This document shows, piece after piece, positions 55,139-64,000 of a DNA stretch of 64,000 bases. The translations under genes and the position numbers were made by a program. Source of the DNA: Streptomyces roseifaciens (GTDB lineage: Bacteria; Actinomycetota; Actinomycetes; Streptomycetales; Streptomycetaceae). Positions within the stretch are counted from its first letter, which is position 1, and each line of letters opens with the position of its first letter. Location of the stretch: assembly GCF_001445655.1 (NCBI RefSeq), contig NZ_LNBE01000006.1, positions 186,001 through 250,000 on the forward strand, read 5' to 3'. The notes under the pieces are model-generated. The model did no database searches and had not been told where the DNA came from. It saw only the letters and a program-made list of their open reading frames with translations.

Positions 55139-56357
55139 GGCGGCCCTGGCCAAGGAGGCCGCGGCGCTCGACGCCGCCGACGGACTGGCCGCCAAGCGCG
55201 CCGAGTTCGACCTGGAGGATGACTGCGTCTACCTGGACGGGAACTCCCTCGGTGCCCTGCCGCGCGGCGTCGCCGGACGGCTTTCCGACGTCGTCGGGCG
55301 CGAGTGGGGGCGGCTGCGCATCCGGTCCTGGGAGGAATCCGGCTGGTGGACGGCCCCGGAGCGCGTCGGCGACCGCATCGGCCGCTTGGTCGGAGCCGCC
55401 CCCGGCCAGGTCGTCGCGGGTGACTCCACGAGCGTCAACGTCTTCAAGGCGGTGGTGGCGGCGATCCGCCTGAGGGACACCGGGTCGCGGGACGAAGTGC
55501 TCGTCGACGCCGCCACCTTCCCCACCGACGGCTACATCGCCCGCTCCACCGCCCGCATGACCGGCTGCCGGATCCGTGTCGTCGACGCCGCGGACATGGC
55601 CCGCGAAGCCGGTCCCCGCACCGCCGTCGCCCTCGTCAACCACGTCGACTACCGCACCGGCCGCCTCCACGACCTCCCCGCCGTAACCGCGGCCGTCCGC
55701 GCGGCCGGGGCCCGCACCGTGTGGGACCTGTGCCACAGCGCAGGCGCGCTCCCCGTCCACCTCGATGCCACCGGGGCGGACTTCGCGGTCGGCTGCACGT
55801 ACAAGTACCTGAACGGCGGCCCCGGCGCGCCCGCCTTCCTCTACGTGCGCCGCGCCCTGCAGGGCCGTTTCGACTCCCCGCTCCCCGGCTGGAACTCCCA
55901 CGCCGACCCCTTCGCCATGGACCCCGCCTACGCGCCCGCCGACGGCGCCGTCCGCGGCCGCGTCGGCACGCCGGAGATCCTCTCCCTCCTCGCCCTCGAC
56001 GCCGCCCTCGACGTCTGGGACGGCGTGGATCTCGCGGCCGTCCGCGCCAAGAGCCTCGCCCTCACGGACTTCTTCCTGCGCTGCGTCGAGGCGTACGTGC
56101 CACGGGGCCGCGTCGAGTCCGTGACGCCCGAGGCGCACGGGGAACGGGGCGGCCAGGTGTCGCTGCGCTGCGCCGCGGGCCCCGCAGGGGGTGCCGGTGA
56201 CGTCATGGCGGAGCTGATCCGCCGCGGTGTCGTCGGCGACTTCCGCCGCCCGGACATCCTCCGCTTCGGCTTCACGCCCCTGTACACGCGTTTCGCGGAC
56301 GCCGAACGGGCTGCGCGGGTGCTGGCGGAGGTCCTGGAAGGGACTCGGAGGCAGTGA
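55131..56357 (+). CDS. kynU: Kynureninase
   Basis: The 408-residue PLP enzyme cleaves kynurenine to anthranilate and alanine. Visible features are VYLDGNSLGALPR near residue 35, GDSTSVNVFKA near 100, NHVDYRTGRLHDLPAV near 168, DLCHSAGALPV near 200 and the PLP lysine in GCTYKYLNGGPG near 225. The GTG start overlaps the upstream dioxygenase gene, and the stop overlaps the hydrolase gene, so the three are cotranscribed. Confidence 0.93.
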   Translation: MSEAALAKEAAALDAADGLAAKRAEFDLEDDCVYLDGNSLGALPRGVAGRLSDVVGREWGRLRIRSWEESGWWTAPERVGDRIGRLVGAAPGQVVAGDSTSVNVFKAVVAAIRLRDTGSRDEVLVDAATFPTDGYIARSTARMTGCRIRVVDAADMAREAGPRTAVALVNHVDYRTGRLHDLPAVTAAVRAAGARTVWDLCHSAGALPVHLDATGADFAVGCTYKYLNGGPGAPAFLYVRRALQGRFDSPLPGWNSHADPFAMDPAYAPADGAVRGRVGTPEILSLLALDAALDVWDGVDLAAVRAKSLALTDFFLRCVEAYVPRGRVESVTPEAHGERGGQVSLRCAAGPAGGAGDVMAELIRRGVVGDFRRPDILRFGFTPLYTRFADAERAARVLAEVLEGTRRQ

Positions 56358-57115
56358 CGGCCGAAGAGGACGCCCTGTTCGGCCTGGCGTACGTCCCGCC
56401 CGACGAGACCGTCTCCTACGGCCCCCACCCCAGCCAGGTGGTCGACTTCCACCTGCCGGCCGTCCCCACCGGCCTACGGGTGACGCTGCTGCACGGCGGG
56501 TTCTGGCGCGAGGCGTACGACCGCCGTCACCTCACGCCCCTCGCGGCGGCCCTGGCCGCGCGGGGCGCGGAGGTCGCCCTGGCCGAGTACCGCCGCGTCG
56601 GCGGAGGCGGCGGCTGGCCGCAGACCCTGGACGACGTCATCCGCGCCGTGGGCGTCCGCCTGCGCCCCGGCCGGCCCTCCCGGCACGTGCTCGCCGGTCA
56701 CTCGGCGGGCGGGCACCTCGCGCTGTGCGCGGCCAGCGGGCACGTCCCGCCGGCCGGAGTGGACGCCGTCGTCGCCGTGGCACCGGTCGCCGACCTCGCC
56801 CGCGCGCGGGAGCTGCGGCTGAGCGGGGGCGCGGTGGACGGCTTCCTGGGAGGCGGGCACCACCCGGAGGCGGATCCGGTCCTCCGGGGCCCGGCCCGCG
56901 TCCCGGTCACGGTCCTCCACGGCACCGCCGACGCGGACGTCCCGGTCGCCCTGTCCCGGTCCTACGCCGCGGCGGCGCTGCGGCACCCCGGTGCGGACGT
57001 CACCCTGCAGATCCTCGCGGGTGTGGGCCACTACACCCCCGTGACACCGGGCACACCGGCCTGCGGAGCGCTGCTGACGGCACTGGGGGCGGGGGATCCG
57101 AAGTCCGGTCCGTAG
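56354..57115 (+). CDS. kynB-like: Alpha/beta hydrolase, likely kynurenine formamidase
   Basis: The 253-residue protein has the oxyanion-hole motif LLHGGFWREAYD near residue 45, the nucleophile elbow GHSAGG near 115 and a C-terminal GVGHYTP with the catalytic histidine. Set between the dioxygenase/kynureninase genes and nothing else of that pathway, it is the natural candidate for the second step, hydrolysis of N-formylkynurenine. The GTG at 56354 overlaps the kynureninase stop (GTGA). Another esterase role cannot be excluded. Confidence 0.8.
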   Translation: MTAEEDALFGLAYVPPDETVSYGPHPSQVVDFHLPAVPTGLRVTLLHGGFWREAYDRRHLTPLAAALAARGAEVALAEYRRVGGGGGWPQTLDDVIRAVGVRLRPGRPSRHVLAGHSAGGHLALCAASGHVPPAGVDAVVAVAPVADLARARELRLSGGAVDGFLGGGHHPEADPVLRGPARVPVTVLHGTADADVPVALSRSYAAAALRHPGADVTLQILAGVGHYTPVTPGTPACGALLTALGAGDPKSGP

Positions 57116-57168
57116 TCCCCCTCCAGGACGGCGTCCGTCTTAAGGAGGACCCTGAGAGATCCCCATTC

Positions 57169-58545
57169 ATGGGGACGTCCTACGAATCGCCGTTGCCTAC
57201 CGTTGATGGTGTGACCGACACCTATGAGCCCCGCCTGCGCAGTGAGATGCGCATAGCGAGGGGCGCCCTCGACCGGCTCCGCGAGGACCTCTTCCACGAC
57301 GCCTTCGCCTTCCGGCCGCTGCCGCCGCTCGCCGCGGACCACCGGCTGGTCCGGCTGCTGCCCCGCCGGGCGGCCCGGTACACCCGGTGGTTCCCGCACG
57401 CCGCTCTCGCGGCCTTCACCGGCCTGGTCATGCTCGCCACGTTCGCCCGCGAGAGCGGCCTGTTCGGGATGGTCGAGGCGCTGCTCGTCGGCGTGCCGAT
57501 GCTCATGACGCTCTTCCGGCCGGTCGGTGCCTGGTGGCTGTCCGCCGGGGCCCTCCTCTTCGCCGGAACGCTGGGCGGCGCGTTCGACCGGAGCCCGGCG
57601 ACGCTCTTCTGCCACCTCTTCGTGATGATGGTCGTCACGCTGCGGACCCGCCCCCGCGTGGCGGCCGAGATGTGGCTGCTGACCGGGGCGGCGGGGGTGT
57701 TCATCGGGGTCTTCCTCCAGGCCTTCCGCCCGTACTACTACTCCTTCAGCAGCGAGATGTTCCAGATGATGCTGCTCTCCGGGGTGCTGCTCTTCGCCGT
57801 CGCGGCGGTCCGCGGCCTGCGCGAGACCAAGCAGCAGGTCGCCGTCCAGGTGGCCGTCACCGAGGTCGAGCGCTCGCGCCGCACCGTGCTGGAGGAGCGC
57901 ACGACCATCGCCCGGGAGCTGCACGACGTCGTGGCGCACCACATGTCGGTCGTCGCCATCCAGGCCGAGGCCGCCCCGTACCGGGTCCAGGACACCCCGC
58001 CCGAGCTCGCGGCCGCGTTCCAGACGATCCGGGAGAACGCCGTGGCGGCGCTGACCGAGCTGCGCCGGGTCCTCGGCGTCGTGCGCTCGGAGAACCCCGA
58101 CGCGTTCGCCGACCCGGAGGCCCCGCAGCCCACGCTCGAAGCGCTCCCGGGCCTGATCGAGAACGTCCGCTCCGCGGGTCTGTCCGTCGAGCACGTGACG
58201 ACGGGCGCCGTGCGGCCGCTGCCGCAGGGCGTGGAGCTGTCGGCGTACCGGATCGTCCAGGAGGCGCTCAGCAACGTCCTGCGCCATGCGCCGGGCGCCG
58301 AGGCGCGGGTCGAGGTCAGCTACGTCCTCGGCGGGCTGGGCCTGCGCGTGGTCAACGGCGCGCCGAACCGGCTGGCCAAGCCGTCGCCCGGCGCCGGCCA
58401 CGGCGTCCTCGGGATGCGCGAGCGCGTCGCGATGCTCAGCGGCGGGATGACCGCGGAGGCGACGGACGAGGGCGGCTACGAGGTCGCGGTCTTCCTTCCG
58501 GTCGCTCCGGGCGAGCAGACCTCCGCGGGCGAGGCCGCCGCATGA
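57169..58545 (+). CDS. Sensor histidine kinase (NarL-type partner)
   Basis: The 458-residue kinase has about five membrane helices between residues 70 and 215. A HisKA_3 dimerisation box follows with the phospho-acceptor in TIARELHDVVAHHMSVV near residue 245. The ATPase part has YRIVQEALSNVLRHA near 365 and GHGVLGMRERVAML near 410. The start is ATG 57169 or GTG 57211; the latter lies seven bases after a TACCGT -10-like box and could be leaderless. It overlaps the response regulator gene (ATGA). The signal is unknown. Confidence 0.85.
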   Translation: MGTSYESPLPTVDGVTDTYEPRLRSEMRIARGALDRLREDLFHDAFAFRPLPPLAADHRLVRLLPRRAARYTRWFPHAALAAFTGLVMLATFARESGLFGMVEALLVGVPMLMTLFRPVGAWWLSAGALLFAGTLGGAFDRSPATLFCHLFVMMVVTLRTRPRVAAEMWLLTGAAGVFIGVFLQAFRPYYYSFSSEMFQMMLLSGVLLFAVAAVRGLRETKQQVAVQVAVTEVERSRRTVLEERTTIARELHDVVAHHMSVVAIQAEAAPYRVQDTPPELAAAFQTIRENAVAALTELRRVLGVVRSENPDAFADPEAPQPTLEALPGLIENVRSAGLSVEHVTTGAVRPLPQGVELSAYRIVQEALSNVLRHAPGAEARVEVSYVLGGLGLRVVNGAPNRLAKPSPGAGHGVLGMRERVAMLSGGMTAEATDEGGYEVAVFLPVAPGEQTSAGEAAA

Positions 58546-59201
58546 CCATCCGCGTGATGATCGTGGACGATCAGATGATGGTCCGCGAGGGCTTCTCCGT
58601 CCTGCTGAACGCCATGCCGGACATCGAGGTCGTCGGCGAGGCCGTCGACGGCAGGCAGGCTGTGGAAAAGGTCGCCACTCTGCGCCCCGACGTCGTCCTG
58701 ATGGACATCCGGATGCCCGTCCTCAACGGACTGGAGGCCACCCGGGAGATCATCGCCGCCGACGCGGACGCGAAGGTGCTGGTGCTGACCACGTTCGACC
58801 TGGACGAGTACGTCTACCAGGCGCTGCGGGCCGGGGCGAGCGGCTTCCTGCTCAAGGACGCCTCGGCGCGGCAGCTCGCGGACGGCGTGCGGGTGGTGGC
58901 CGCGGGGGAGGCGCTGCTGGCGCCGACGGTCACCAAGCGCCTCATCCAGGAGTTCTCCCGGCTGGGCGCGCCCAAGCCGCCCACGCAGGAGCGGGTCGGG
59001 GAGCTGACCGAGCGGGAGACGGAGGTGCTCGTGCTGGTCGCGCAGGGGCGCTCCAACTCGGAGATCGCCGAGCACCTCGTCGTCGCCGAGTCGACGGTCA
59101 AGACGCACGTCAGCCGCATCCTGGTGAAGCTCGGCCTGCGCGACCGCACGCAGGCTGCGGTCTTCGCCTACGAGGCGGGCCTGGTTACACCGGGCGGCTG
59201 A
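58542..59201 (+). CDS. NarL/LuxR-family response regulator
   Basis: The 219-residue regulator has a receiver domain with MIVDDQMMVREG near the N-terminus and the phospho-acceptor in DVVLMDIRMP near residue 54. A LuxR helix-turn-helix contains LTERETEVLVLVAQGRSNSE and AESTVKTHVSRILVKLGL. It is translationally coupled to the upstream sensor kinase, forming a complete two-component system. The target genes are unknown. Confidence 0.93.
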   Translation: MTIRVMIVDDQMMVREGFSVLLNAMPDIEVVGEAVDGRQAVEKVATLRPDVVLMDIRMPVLNGLEATREIIAADADAKVLVLTTFDLDEYVYQALRAGASGFLLKDASARQLADGVRVVAAGEALLAPTVTKRLIQEFSRLGAPKPPTQERVGELTERETEVLVLVAQGRSNSEIAEHLVVAESTVKTHVSRILVKLGLRDRTQAAVFAYEAGLVTPGG

Positions 59202-59262
59202 CCGCCGCCCGGCCCGTCGGGCCCGCCCCTGCCGGCCCCGCCCTCCCGGGGCGGCGCCGGTC

Positions 59263-60240
59263 CTATCCCCGGGGCAGCACCAGCCGCCACCCCTCCGCGT
59301 GCACCGTCCACGTCCGCCTGCGGACCGGGCCCGTGAGGGTGTTGTCCGCCCGGTAGCGGAAGGCCGGGCCGGAGACCGTGATGCGGCGGGCGCGCTGGCG
59401 CCGGGGGCGGTCGGCGTCGTGGGTGTGGACGGCGAGTTCCGCCAGGCCGCCGTCCGCGGCCGCCAGGGAGACGCGGGTGACCGGCTGGTCGAGGTCGGTG
59501 ACGAGCACCCCGTCGGCCTCGATCCGCAGCCGGGTGCAGCCGGGCAGCGGGACGCGCCCCGCGGCCGCCGGACCGGTCAGCAGGGTGAGCGCGGAGCGGG
59601 CCGTGCGCGCGGCGGGGGACCACCACGGCTGGTGACTTTCGCCACCTCCGCCGACCACGCTTTCCGCGGTGGCGCAACCCGGGCCGGGGCCGGCGTCCAC
59701 GGGCTCCACGGCCGTCGCACCGCCCTCGCCGGCCTCCGCGGACCCGTTCGGCCCAGTCACCCCCGCCGGCACGTCCGTCTCGCCGCCGGGTCCGTAGCCG
59801 CCCGGGATCCACAGCCCGCCGAGAACGACACCCCCGGCCTCGTCCACCAGTACGTCCAGACGCCGCTCAGTGCCGTCCAGGACGGCCCGGGCGGCGGCGA
59901 CGGGCCCCAGGGGCACCCCGAGCGTCCGGGCCAGGGAGACGGCCGGCAGGGGCCCCACGGGGACCACGGACACCGGTATGTCGGCCAGCTCGCGGCGGCG
60001 CTGCAGGACGCTCACCACGTGCAGCAGGGCGCTGTCGTCGCCGATGACGACCGGCCGCCGCCGGCCGCGCCGGGCCAGGGCGCGCTCGACCTCCTCGGGC
60101 CCGTCCGGCAGACAGATTTTGGTCGCTGCGCCGCCGCGGAGCACGTCCCTCGCGATCCGTACGGACTCGCCGTCCACGCGGCGTGCGACCGGGTCGATGA
60201 CCACGAGCAGAGCCTGCTCGCTGGGGTCTGGAGCCGACAC
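59263..60240 (-). CDS. Diacylglycerol-kinase-like protein, degenerate
   Basis: The 325-residue product resembles the catalytic domain of diacylglycerol/lipid kinases: GDDSALLHVVSVLQRR stands where GGDGT is expected and PLPAVSLARTLGV matches the following segment. The key GGDGT is replaced by GDDS, so kinase activity is doubtful. A Gly/Ala-rich insert lies in the middle. GTG 60240 with GGAAGGA upstream starts it; it is divergent from purA. Confidence 0.7.
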   Translation of the reverse strand: MSAPDPSEQALLVVIDPVARRVDGESVRIARDVLRGGAATKICLPDGPEEVERALARRGRRRPVVIGDDSALLHVVSVLQRRRELADIPVSVVPVGPLPAVSLARTLGVPLGPVAAARAVLDGTERRLDVLVDEAGGVVLGGLWIPGGYGPGGETDVPAGVTGPNGSAEAGEGGATAVEPVDAGPGPGCATAESVVGGGGESHQPWWSPAARTARSALTLLTGPAAAGRVPLPGCTRLRIEADGVLVTDLDQPVTRVSLAAADGGLAELAVHTHDADRPRRQRARRITVSGPAFRYRADNTLTGPVRRRTWTVHAEGWRLVLPRG

Positions 60241-60284
60241 CTCGGTCCTTCCTCAGGTGCTGTTTTTCCCGGGGCACGACCCCC

Positions 60285-60310
60285 GGGCCCCCGGTCGCGA
60301 CCCGGGGCCC
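60285..60310 (+). terminator. GC-rich hairpin followed by T-rich stretch
   Basis: GGGCCCCCGGTC (60285-60296) pairs with 60299-60310 with one mismatch, followed within 6 bases by CTTTCTG. It is in the divergent purA region, so it could end a short transcript or belong to the leader of the DAGK-like gene. Confidence 0.45.
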
Positions 60311-60364
60311 TGGGTCTTTCTGTTCGTCCCCCGAGCGAAATATTCGGTAATCTCTCGGTGCAAG

Positions 60365-60392
60365 AGCCCCTGTCGCTGTTGCGCCAGGGGCT
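60365..60392 (+). other. Hairpin in the purA upstream region
   Basis: AGCCCCTG (60365-60372) pairs with CAGGGGCT (60385-60392), with further partial pairing inside. It lies 114 bases upstream of the purA start. It may be part of the purA leader or the end of a small RNA. Confidence 0.45.
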
Positions 60393-60505
60393 TCGTCTAT
60401 CCGGGGCACCGGTTCGACGGCTCTAGCGGTGGTGTACGCCCTGAGCAAGCGGGGTGACACCACCACGCACGTTGGACATGCCCCGCCCGGAAGGGGTGTA
60501 CGCCT

Positions 60506-61792
60506 GTGCCCGCACTTGTGCTGCTCGGTGCTCAGTGGGGTGACGAGGGCAAGGGAAAGGCCACCGACCTCCTCGGTGGATCCGTGGACTATGTGGTGCG
60601 CTACCAAGGTGGCAACAACGCCGGCCACACGGTGGTCGTCGGCGACCAGAAATACGCACTGCACCTCCTCCCTTCCGGGATCCTCTCGCCGGGGTGTACC
60701 CCGGTCATCGGCAACGGTGTGGTCGTCGACCCGGCGGTCCTGCTCTCCGAGCTGAGCGGGCTGAACGAGCGCGGCGTCGACACGTCCAAGCTGCTGCTCA
60801 GCGGTAACGCGCACCTGATCACGCCGTACCACACGACGGTCGACAAGGTGACGGAACGCTTCCTCGGCAAGCGGAAGATCGGCACCACCGGCCGCGGCAT
60901 CGGCCCGACCTACGCGGACAAGATCAACCGCGTGGGCATCCGCGTCCAGGACCTCTACGACGAGTCGATCCTGGAGCAGAAGGTCGAGGCTGCCCTCGAC
61001 TTCAAGAACCAGATCCTGGCGAAGCTCTACAACCGCCGCGCGATCGACGCCGCCAAGATCGTCGACGAGCTGCTGGGCTACGCCGAGCAGATCAAGCCCT
61101 TCGTCGCCGACACGACGCTGATCCTGAACAACGCCATCGACGAGGGCAAGGTCGTCCTCTTCGAGGGCGGCCAGGGCACCCTGCTCGACGTCGACCACGG
61201 CACGTACCCCTTCGTCACCTCCTCGAACCCGACCGCGGGCGGCGCCTGCACGGGTGCGGGCGTGGGCCCGACGAAGATCAACCGCGTGATCGGCATCCTG
61301 AAGGCCTACACCACGCGCGTCGGCGCCGGTCCGTTCCCGACGGAGCTGTTCGACAAGGACGGCGAGGCGCTGCGCACCATCGGCGGCGAGCGCGGTGTGA
61401 CCACCGGCCGTGACCGCCGCTGCGGCTGGTTCGACGCGGTCATCGCCCGCTACGCCACCCGCGTCAACGGCCTGACGGACTTCTTCCTCACCAAGCTCGA
61501 CGTGCTCACCGGCTGGGAGCAGATCCCGGTCTGCGTCGCCTACGAGATCGACGGCAAGCGCGTCGAGGAGCTGCCCTACAGCCAGAGCGACTTCCACCAC
61601 GCGAAGCCGATCTACGAGATGCTGCCGGGCTGGACCGAGGACATCTCCAAGGCCAAGACCTTCTCGGAGCTGCCGAAGAACGCCCAGGCGTACGTGAAGG
61701 CGCTCGAGGAGATGTCGGGCGCGCCGATCTCCGCGATCGGCGTCGGCCCGGGCCGCGACGAGACGATCGAGATCAACTCGTTCCTTTCGTAG
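60506..61792 (+). CDS. purA: Adenylosuccinate synthetase
   Basis: The 428-residue enzyme catalyses the first step from IMP to AMP with GTP and aspartate. The P-loop region [11 protein letters not shown] is at residues 8-18, [10 protein letters not shown] near 37, [13 protein letters not shown] near 130, [17 protein letters not shown] near 217 and [14 protein letters not shown] near 297. GTG 60506 gives the conserved [12 protein letters not shown] start. A strong terminator follows at 61831. Confidence 0.97.
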   Translation: MPALVLLGAQWGDEGKGKATDLLGGSVDYVVRYQGGNNAGHTVVVGDQKYALHLLPSGILSPGCTPVIGNGVVVDPAVLLSELSGLNERGVDTSKLLLSGNAHLITPYHTTVDKVTERFLGKRKIGTTGRGIGPTYADKINRVGIRVQDLYDESILEQKVEAALDFKNQILAKLYNRRAIDAAKIVDELLGYAEQIKPFVADTTLILNNAIDEGKVVLFEGGQGTLLDVDHGTYPFVTSSNPTAGGACTGAGVGPTKINRVIGILKAYTTRVGAGPFPTELFDKDGEALRTIGGERGVTTGRDRRCGWFDAVIARYATRVNGLTDFFLTKLDVLTGWEQIPVCVAYEIDGKRVEELPYSQSDFHHAKPIYEMLPGWTEDISKAKTFSELPKNAQAYVKALEEMSGAPISAIGVGPGRDETIEINSFLS

Positions 61793-61830
61793 ACCGTCCG
61801 CTTCTCAAGGAAGCAGCACGCGCGCGTGCA

Positions 61831-61865
61831 CGGCGCCCCGGTGGCTCACGGCCACCGGGGCGCCG
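61831..61865. terminator. Terminator between purA and the convergent kinase gene
   Basis: CGGCGCCCCGGTGGC (61831-61845) pairs perfectly with 61851-61865, followed by TT. Confidence 0.9.
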
Positions 61866-61907
61866 GCCTTTTCAGGCCTGCCGCCGCGTTCAGGCGATCT
61901 TCGGGTA

Positions 61908-63710
61908 TCAGCCGGTCTTCCGGTAGACCAGTGACGCATCTTTCGTGCCCGAGTCGACGAAGTCGCGCCGCATCCCCCCGTCCGGGAGCAGCACCAGGTC
62001 CGAGGCGGAGCCGGGCTGGCAGGCGGAGGTGGGGTTGGCCCGGGTGACGCTGGACGGGCCGAGGCGCAGGGGGTTCCCGCCGGTGCCGCCGCCGGTCGCG
62101 GTCGTGCGCCACTGGCAGGAGTAGGAGGTGCCGTCGTCGAGGACGCCGCTGCCGTGGATGGTGACGGTGACGATGGCGCCCCGCGCGATGGTGATGGTCC
62201 GGCTGTTGGTGCGCGCGCCGCTGCCGAAGCCGGACTGCCAGGTGCCCAGGAACGCCTGGGGTCCCGTTGCCGCGCCGGTGCTGTCGTCGCCCGGGGCCGG
62301 GCTGGTGGCGGGCGCGGGGGTGGAGCCGCCCGTGGACGGCGCGGACGGTGCACTCGTGCCCGGGGCGGCCGAGTGCGCGGGGGTGCTGCTGCCGGCGTTG
62401 TCCTTGGCGGAGTCCTGCTGCTTGAGGAGGAGGACGACGCCTCCTCCGGCGATCAGGCCGGCGGCCACCACGGCGGCGAGGACGACGGGTGTGCGCGAGC
62501 GGCGCTGCGCGGGCGGCCCGTAGGGGACGGGCCCGGTGACGTAGGTGCCCGAGTCGTAGGGGCCCGGGGCGTGCCCGGGGGCGTGGCCGTGGCCGTACGG
62601 GTGCGCCTGCGGATAGCCGTAGGGGGCGGGCGCGGGCAGGGGCTGCGCGGGCTGCGACGGCGGGGGTAGCGGGCTGCCGGCCGTGACGGTCGGCGGGTCC
62701 TGCCGCGCGGGCGGCAGGGCGGCCGGTGCTCCCGCCGGGGATATCGCCGTGGGCGCGTGCCCGGGCTCCTCGTGCTCCGGGGCCCGCACGGGCTCCTCCA
62801 CGTCCAGCAGCTGGACGGCGTGCCGCCCGAGCTGGGCGACGAGCCCGCCCGGCAGCCAGGGTTCGGCGGACCGCAGGTCGCCGAGCAGCTCCTCGGCGCC
62901 GGTGACCTCCAGGACCTGCGCGGGCGTCGGCCGCTCCTGCGGGTCCTTGGCGAGGAACGACGTGATCAGCGGGCGCAGCGCGGCCGGCACCCCGGTCAGG
63001 TCCGGCTCCTCCTCCGCGATCCGGAACATGAGGGCGTGGACGCCGCTGTCCGCCGTGCCGAAGGGCATCCGGCCGGTGGCCGCGTAGGCCAGCACGGAGC
63101 CGAGGCAGAAGACGTCGCTGGCGGGCGTGATCCGGCCGCCGCGCACCTGCTCGGGCGACATGAAGCCGGGGGAGCCGACGGTCGCGCCGGTGCGGGTGAG
63201 GCCGCCGCCTTCGGCGACGGTCTCCATGGCGCGGGCGATGCCGAAGTCGATGACGCGCGGGCCGTCGAGGGTGATCAGCACGTTGGACGGCTTGAGGTCG
63301 CGGTGGACGATGCCGGCGGCGTGGACGGCCTGCAGGGCGCGCGCGAGGCCGGCGCCGAGGATGCGCACGGAGCGCTCGGGCAGCGGCCCGAAGTCCCGGT
63401 CGACGACCTGGCGCAGGGAGGGCCCGGCAATGTAGCCGGTGGCGACCCAGGGGGTCTGCGCCTCGGTGTCCGCGTCGAGGACGGAGGCGGTCCATTCGCC
63501 GCCGACCTGGCGGGCGCTGTGCACCTCCTGGCGGAAGCGCCGGCGGAACTCCTCCTGGCCGGCGAGCTCGGGGTGGACGAGCTTGACCGCGACCGTACGG
63601 CCCCGGTCGGAGCGGGCGAGGTAGACCCGGCCCATGCCACCCGCGCCGAGCCGCCCGAGCAGCCGGTACGCGCCGAGTGTGCGTGGATCCTCTGGCCTCA
63701 GGCTGTCCAT
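61908..63710 (-). CDS. Receptor-type Ser/Thr protein kinase
   Basis: The 600-residue kinase has the glycine loop LGAGGMGRVYLA near residue 20, VAVKLVHPE with the VAIK lysine, the catalytic loop HRDLKPSN near 133, IDFGIA as DFG and GSPGFMSPEQ as the APE region. A Pro-rich linker with Tyr/His/Gly repeats follows. One membrane helix (VVLAAVVAAGLIAGGGVVLLL) leads to a Ser/Pro/Thr stalk and an external beta-rich domain with two cysteines. ATG 63710 has GGAGGACC upstream. It converges on purA. Ligand and targets are unknown. Confidence 0.92.
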   Translation of the reverse strand: MDSLRPEDPRTLGAYRLLGRLGAGGMGRVYLARSDRGRTVAVKLVHPELAGQEEFRRRFRQEVHSARQVGGEWTASVLDADTEAQTPWVATGYIAGPSLRQVVDRDFGPLPERSVRILGAGLARALQAVHAAGIVHRDLKPSNVLITLDGPRVIDFGIARAMETVAEGGGLTRTGATVGSPGFMSPEQVRGGRITPASDVFCLGSVLAYAATGRMPFGTADSGVHALMFRIAEEEPDLTGVPAALRPLITSFLAKDPQERPTPAQVLEVTGAEELLGDLRSAEPWLPGGLVAQLGRHAVQLLDVEEPVRAPEHEEPGHAPTAISPAGAPAALPPARQDPPTVTAGSPLPPPSQPAQPLPAPAPYGYPQAHPYGHGHAPGHAPGPYDSGTYVTGPVPYGPPAQRRSRTPVVLAAVVAAGLIAGGGVVLLLKQQDSAKDNAGSSTPAHSAAPGTSAPSAPSTGGSTPAPATSPAPGDDSTGAATGPQAFLGTWQSGFGSGARTNSRTITIARGAIVTVTIHGSGVLDDGTSYSCQWRTTATGGGTGGNPLRLGPSSVTRANPTSACQPGSASDLVLLPDGGMRRDFVDSGTKDASLVYRKTG

Positions 63711-63807
63711 GCGCAGGTCCTCCGTGTCCCCCGTGTTTCCTTGCGGAGAATAGCGGGAGCACAAAGAACCGGGACCCCGCACTCGGAAAGTACGTGGCCC
63801 CGGTCCG

Positions 63808-63830
63808 CACCGCCCGGCGTCCGGGCGGTG
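63808..63830 (-). terminator. Terminator of the cold-shock gene
   Basis: CACCGCCCGG (63808-63817) pairs with 63821-63830 around a 3-base loop, 13 bases after the stop codon at 63843. Confidence 0.8.
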
Positions 63831-63842
63831 ACTGGGAGGGCG

Positions 63843-64000
63843 TCAGGCCGGAATGATGTTCTCCGCCTGAGGGCCCTTCTGGCCCTGGGTGACGTCGAAG
63901 GTGACCTTCTGGCCCTCCTGCAGTTCCCGGAAGCCCTGAGTTGCGATGTTCGAGTAGTGGGCGAAGACGTCGGCGCCGCCCCCGTCCTGGGCGATGAACC
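63843..64000 (-). CDS. Cold-shock protein, C-terminal part (runs off window)
   Basis: The minus strand ends with an open frame of 51 codons. It encodes [18 protein letters not shown] and [18 protein letters not shown], the second and third RNA-binding strands of the CspA-type cold-shock domain. Only the N-terminal part is outside the window. Such small RNA chaperones bind single-stranded nucleic acid; Streptomyces genomes carry several copies. Confidence 0.93.
   Translation of the reverse strand, partial: FIAQDGGGADVFAHYSNIATQGFRELQEGQKVTFDVTQGQKGPQAENIIPA

Overview
This 64-kb, very GC-rich window comes from a Streptomyces-type chromosome. Codon third positions are almost all G or C, GTG starts and 4-base ATGA/GTGA overlaps are common, and the core genes (dcd, dnaK-grpE-dnaJ-hspR, clpB, pyrE, fbaA, purA) stand in the order I remember from the origin-proximal part of S. 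coelicolor. A perfect parS-like site (49193-49206) and HspR operators (HAIR elements) before dnaK and clpB fit this assignment. No rRNA, insertion sequence, integrase or CRISPR array was seen.

Layout. 1-8 kb: two poorly known membrane-associated genes, a receptor-type Ser/Thr kinase, tRNA-Gly(CCC), a small zinc-ribbon protein, dcd, a phosphoribosyltransferase and two membrane proteins. 8-13.6 kb: an EtfD-like membrane Fe-S reductase and a large NACHT NTPase. 13.8-18.1 kb: the dnaK heat-shock operon. 18.3-32 kb: an accessory block with regulators, a small secreted peptide and a complete class V (lexapeptide-like) lanthipeptide cluster. 32-35.3 kb: small conserved genes and gene remnants. 35.3-52.7 kb: clpB, a YbjN protein, a mannosyltransferase, an aminotransferase, DUF2617 with a spermidine-synthase-like protein, an AraC regulator, a DsbA-like protein, a CoxG-like protein, an aldose epimerase, pyrE, parS, fbaA, an MFS exporter and DUF3151. 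52.7-54.3 kb: a WhiJ-like XRE/DUF397 locus with a frameshift, plus two tiny coupled genes. 54.3-57.1 kb: a kynurenine operon. 57.2-64 kb: a two-component system, a degenerate diacylglycerol-kinase-like protein, purA, a second Ser/Thr kinase and the 3' end of a cold-shock gene.

The most notable system is the class V lanthipeptide cluster (21245-31955). A 71-residue precursor with a predicted 38-residue core ends in the T-x-x-S-x-C arrangement expected for an aminovinyl-methyl-cysteine ring. It is followed by a cysteine decarboxylase, a degenerate kinase-like protein, an APH-type kinase, a HopA1-type lyase, a methyltransferase, two M16 peptidase subunits and an F420-type reductase. An ABC exporter is transcribed divergently. 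The divergent promoter region carries eight 15-bp tandem units with a GGCAATGCC core, a possible regulator-binding array. The cluster sits between hspR and clpB, two genes of the same heat-shock regulon.
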